Origin: Methanolinea sp. UBA473
GTDB taxonomy: Archaea; Halobacteriota; Methanomicrobia; Methanomicrobiales; Methanospirillaceae
Assembly (NCBI GenBank): GCA_002509495.1
Contig: DAEV01000003.1
Coordinates: 1-7,330 of the forward strand
Length of the DNA stretch: 7,330 bases
Reading direction: 5' to 3'
Part shown: positions 5,317 through 7,330 of the stretch, piece after piece
Layout of the letters: every line of letters begins with the position of its first letter
Position numbering within the stretch: position 1 is the first letter of the stretch
Notes under the pieces: generated by a model
What the model saw: the letters and a program-made list of their open reading frames with translations, nothing else
Told to the model about the DNA's origin: nothing
The model's database searches: none
Program-made: the position numbers and the translations under genes

Positions 5317-5326
5317 ATATATTAAA
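5317..5326 (-). promoter_or_regulatory. Box A of rps6e
   Basis: The minus strand reads TTTAATATAT, 2 nt after the infB stop codon, within CTTTAATATATTCCCCG. Transcription should begin near 5296. The near-palindrome CCCACCTAGTTGGG (5297-5310, CCCA-n-CTAG-n-TGGG) lies between the box and the expected start. The same box, with similar flanks, occurs upstream of infB at 7259-7268. Confidence 0.65.
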
Positions 5327-5328
5327 GC

Positions 5329-7107
5329 CTACTTTCCCCAGAACGGATCCGTCTTCCTCTTCGTTGCGGTATACTCTCCAAGGATCTCCTGTGTGCTTAG
5401 AGGAAGGTGGGATAACATCTCTTTTTCCAGGACTTTTACGTGCCGCTCCGGGATCTCGACGAAGAGATCGTCCTCCACGTTCAGTTGTCTCCCCACTGTA
5501 GCGCCCTCGATCGAGATTGCCACCTCGGATCCTGCCTGGGCTTCCCGGATGTTCTCCTGGTTGAGCTGCATGGATTTCAGGTGCCCGACCTTTTTCCCAT
5601 CCCTCTGGATGAGGTTTACATCCGTGCGGAGAGTCCCTCCCAGCACTCGCACCCCCACAACTGCCGGATTGCTTTGCCGGAAGACGCAGTGCGGAAGGAT
5701 CCGGATCTTGGCGGGCAGGATGATCTGCTCGAATTTTTGTTGTTCGGTCTTTCGTTTCAGTTCATCCCGCCAGAGTACATACCGATCCACCAGCTGGTAA
5801 ATAACGCGCCCCTCGAATAACCTTACAGGGTATTCCGGGTCCTTTGTCATGTCGGCGGCATCCGGCAGAACCGGGGTGTTGAATGCCATGAGCACCCGGT
5901 AGTAGGGATTCTTCACGGTTTCTGCCTCCACCAGGTCATGCCGGCTGACCGGTCCGACCTCGGCGCGCATCACCCCTATCTCCTTCTCGTCGAGTTCTTT
6001 ACAGATTGCTTCCAGTGCCCCGATAGTATCGGCCTTGATGATCAACCCTTCAGGGGAGAGCCGGACATTGATCTCTTCCATCTCTCTCCTTACCCGGTCC
6101 TCAACCTCCTTCGCATTTCCGCGGACCACCTGCATCGGCGATCCGGCGATAGCCCCCTCAAGGTTGGGTGCGCTTACCTTGATCCCGGCAGCTGCAGTGA
6201 CCGATTTCACCCGGTCGAACCTGTCCTCTACCAGGATCTCCTTGAGTGGCCGCGGTTTTAGGAGAGCCCGCACTTTTGTGAGGATAACGCCCCCACCCTG
6301 TTTTGCCAGGGCAATCTCATCCCCGACCGACAGCGTGCCGTCGTAGAGGATTACATCCAGAGTGGGTCCAAGCCCCCTCTCCTCCTTCACTTCGAGAACC
6401 GTACCCATCCCGGGGCCTTCCACACTCATCGCGAGATCCTGCTCCATATATCGCTGCGCAAGACCAATCATCACCATAAGGAGCTCCGGGATCCCTTCCC
6501 CCGTATGGGCGCTCACTGGGACGATCGCGAGGTTCCTCCGGAAATCTGTAACCCTGTCAAACCGTTCTCCCGAGAATTCAAGATCAGAGAGTGCCCCCAC
6601 TTCCTCGTACAGCCGTGTCTCCAGAAGCTGCTTCACACGATCGTTCTGTTTCGCAAAAGAGATCAGGAATGGCTGATTTTCGTGAACTCTCCAGCCGTGG
6701 AGCCGATCGATCTTGGTCGCGGCCACGACAAAGGGCGTCCTGTAGGTCCTGAGTATGTGGAGGGCTTCGAGGGTTTGTGGCTGGAATCCCTGGTTGATAT
6801 CCACCACGAGGATCGCCATGTCAGCAAGGGCACCCCCCCTTGCCCGCAGGGTGGTGAACGCATGATGCCCGGGAGTATCGATGAAGAGCAGGCCGGGGAC
6901 GTTTAAGGGCATCTTCTCCATGCTTCCGCTCATCTTTCTGATGGCCTCGATGGGAACAATGGTCGCGCCGATATGCTGTGTGATCGCCCCGTCCTCCGTG
7001 CTCACCACCGAGGAACCGCGAATCCGGTCCAGGAGGGATGTCTTTCCATGGTCTACGTGTCCCAGAACGCAGACGATGGGTGTCCTGATACTCTTCTGCT
7101 CTTTCAT
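5329..7107 (-). CDS. infB: Translation initiation factor aIF5B (IF-2 homologue)
   Basis: A 592-residue GTPase that promotes ribosomal subunit joining and initiator-tRNA placement. The G domain has GHVDHGKT (16-23), the switch I threonine in ITQHIGAT (about 43), DTPGH (77-81), TKID (131-134) and SAHTGEG (199-205). Beta-barrel domain II follows (about 230-330), then domain III and the C-terminal domain IV, ending in KRKTDPFWGK as usual for archaea. The length is that of archaeal aIF5B without the long bacterial or eukaryotic N-terminal extension. The G4 motif has T in place of the common N (TKID for NKID), an accepted conservative variant. The start is either ATG 7107, with GAGG 3 nt before it, or GTG 7116, three codons longer; ATG is preferred but not certain. 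rps6e follows on the same strand. Confidence 0.97.
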   Translation of the reverse strand: MKEQKSIRTPIVCVLGHVDHGKTSLLDRIRGSSVVSTEDGAITQHIGATIVPIEAIRKMSGSMEKMPLNVPGLLFIDTPGHHAFTTLRARGGALADMAILVVDINQGFQPQTLEALHILRTYRTPFVVAATKIDRLHGWRVHENQPFLISFAKQNDRVKQLLETRLYEEVGALSDLEFSGERFDRVTDFRRNLAIVPVSAHTGEGIPELLMVMIGLAQRYMEQDLAMSVEGPGMGTVLEVKEERGLGPTLDVILYDGTLSVGDEIALAKQGGGVILTKVRALLKPRPLKEILVEDRFDRVKSVTAAAGIKVSAPNLEGAIAGSPMQVVRGNAKEVEDRVRREMEEINVRLSPEGLIIKADTIGALEAICKELDEKEIGVMRAEVGPVSRHDLVEAETVKNPYYRVLMAFNTPVLPDAADMTKDPEYPVRLFEGRVIYQLVDRYVLWRDELKRKTEQQKFEQIILPAKIRILPHCVFRQSNPAVVGVRVLGGTLRTDVNLIQRDGKKVGHLKSMQLNQENIREAQAGSEVAISIEGATVGRQLNVEDDLFVEIPERHVKVLEKEMLSHLPLSTQEILGEYTATKRKTDPFWGK

Positions 7108-7113
7108 ACTCCT

Positions 7114-7180
7114 CACACCCGGATAGAATCGACGGTTGGCTACTACCCCGAGAGGATCTCACCCGGCCCCGGAGGGTGTG
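7114..7180 (-). other. Long-range stem in the infB leader covering the start region
   Basis: On the minus strand CACACCC (7180-7174) is complementary to GGGTGTG (7120-7114), with 53 nt between. The second arm contains the alternative GTG start and abuts the purine-rich AGGAG in front of ATG 7107, so pairing would hinder initiation. The first arm lies inside the possible upstream ORF. Seven base pairs over a long loop is modest evidence. Confidence 0.3.
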
Positions 7181-7224
7181 CCAGTAATCGTGCAATGTAA
7201 TGGATCACAGGGAATTATTAACAT
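7159..7224 (-). CDS. Possible 21-residue upstream ORF in the infB leader
   Basis: ATG 7224 opens 21 codons to TGA at 7161-7159, 51 nt before ATG 7107. GGGGAGG (7237-7231) is a strong SD with 6-nt spacing, better than that of infB itself. The peptide begins MLIIPCDPLHC and matches nothing I know. If transcription starts near 7238 from the box at 7259-7268, the SD would be at the very 5' end of the mRNA, which weakens the case. A different start site would change this. Confidence 0.2.
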   Translation of the reverse strand: MLIIPCDPLHCTITGTPSGAG

Positions 7225-7247
7225 GACCTGCCTCCCCTGCCCGAGAT

Positions 7248-7268
7248 TCCCGCGGGAGATATATTAAA
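7248..7268. promoter_or_regulatory. TATA element with adjoining palindrome between infB and the tRNA gene
   Basis: The box reads TTTAATATAT on the minus strand and ATATATTAAA on the plus strand (7259-7268). In the plus direction it is about 40 bp before the tRNA 5' end, right for a start near 7289 and a short trimmed leader. In the minus direction it would give infB a leader of about 130 nt. The perfect 10-bp palindrome TCCCGCGGGA (7248-7257) lies directly beside it, at the position of the BRE for plus-strand transcription. A weaker alternative for infB is GTTAATAATT at 7221-7212. Confidence 0.5.
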
Positions 7269-7302
7269 GACGGTCGATAACAAATGAAAGAGGGTACATC
7301 CT

Positions 7303-7330
7303 GCCAGGGTGGGGTAGTTGGTTATCCTAG
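7303..7330 (+). tRNA. tRNA gene, 5' part only (anticodon outside window)
   Basis: The final 28 bases fit positions 1 to 28 of a tRNA: acceptor strand GCCAGGG (7303-7309), TG at positions 8-9, D-stem GGGT (7312-7315) pairing with ATCC (7324-7327) including one G-T pair, and a D-loop AGTTGGTT with the conserved GG. The T8, G10, A14 and GG positions are in register. The anticodon stem has barely begun, so the isotype cannot be read. A box A lies about 40 bp upstream. Confidence 0.85.

Noticed and set aside
4870..7200. Several plus-strand open frames of 80-165 codons and alternate-frame minus ORFs
   Set aside because: All overlap rps6e or infB in antisense or another frame, are low in recognisable motifs, and reflect the GC-rich codon use of the real genes.
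1..7330. Mobile element, CRISPR array, toxin-antitoxin or defence system
   Set aside because: No transposase, integrase, spaced direct repeats or paired small toxin-antitoxin genes were seen. Every sizeable gene is a core archaeal type or a small conserved archaeal protein.

Overview
The window is from an archaeon. The coding content is archaeal information processing: a TFIIB-type initiation factor (TFB), the H/ACA protein Gar1, SRP19, ribosomal proteins S8e and S6e, and the translation factor aIF5B/IF-2. Upstream regions carry TATA-type box A elements. A lone HypB (hydrogenase nickel-insertion GTPase), the moderately high GC content and the close match of the TFB to Methanomicrobia forms point to a hydrogenotrophic methanogen, probably Methanomicrobiales. 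The order-level assignment is inference from protein character, not from a database search.

Layout. Minus strand, 1-2269: tfb (its last few codons lie off the left edge), gar1 14 nt upstream of it, a PHP-domain metal-dependent hydrolase, and srp19 4 nt upstream of the PHP gene. gar1-tfb forms one transcription unit behind an AT-rich promoter at about 1283-1341; srp19-PHP forms another. Plus strand, 2324-3451: hypB diverges from srp19 across a 54-bp gap with one central TATA element, then rps8e with a hairpin in its upstream region and a hairpin-plus-T-tract terminator. 3452-3749 has no conventional gene but is rich in inverted repeats and holds a possible 24-residue ORF with a strong Shine-Dalgarno sequence. 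Minus strand, 3750-4043: a small charged coiled-coil protein resembling the sll1863 stress-protein family. Plus strand, 4242-4706: a DUF2240-type archaeal protein. Minus strand, 4770-7107: infB followed by rps6e, each preceded by the same TTTAATATAT box and a leader of more than 100 nt. At the right edge a tRNA gene begins on the plus strand and is cut off by the window.

How the genes fit together. Nearly everything is core transcription, translation, RNA modification or protein targeting. hypB is the metabolic outlier; the coiled-coil and DUF2240 proteins are of unknown role. I see no mobile element, CRISPR array, restriction or defence gene. The more interesting signals are non-coding: an identical 17-nt palindromic hairpin present twice, 1.2 kb apart; TATA elements sitting midway between divergent genes; possible leaderless starts; and structured leaders, one with a possible upstream ORF, in front of infB and rps6e. 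I found no convincing undescribed multi-gene system.
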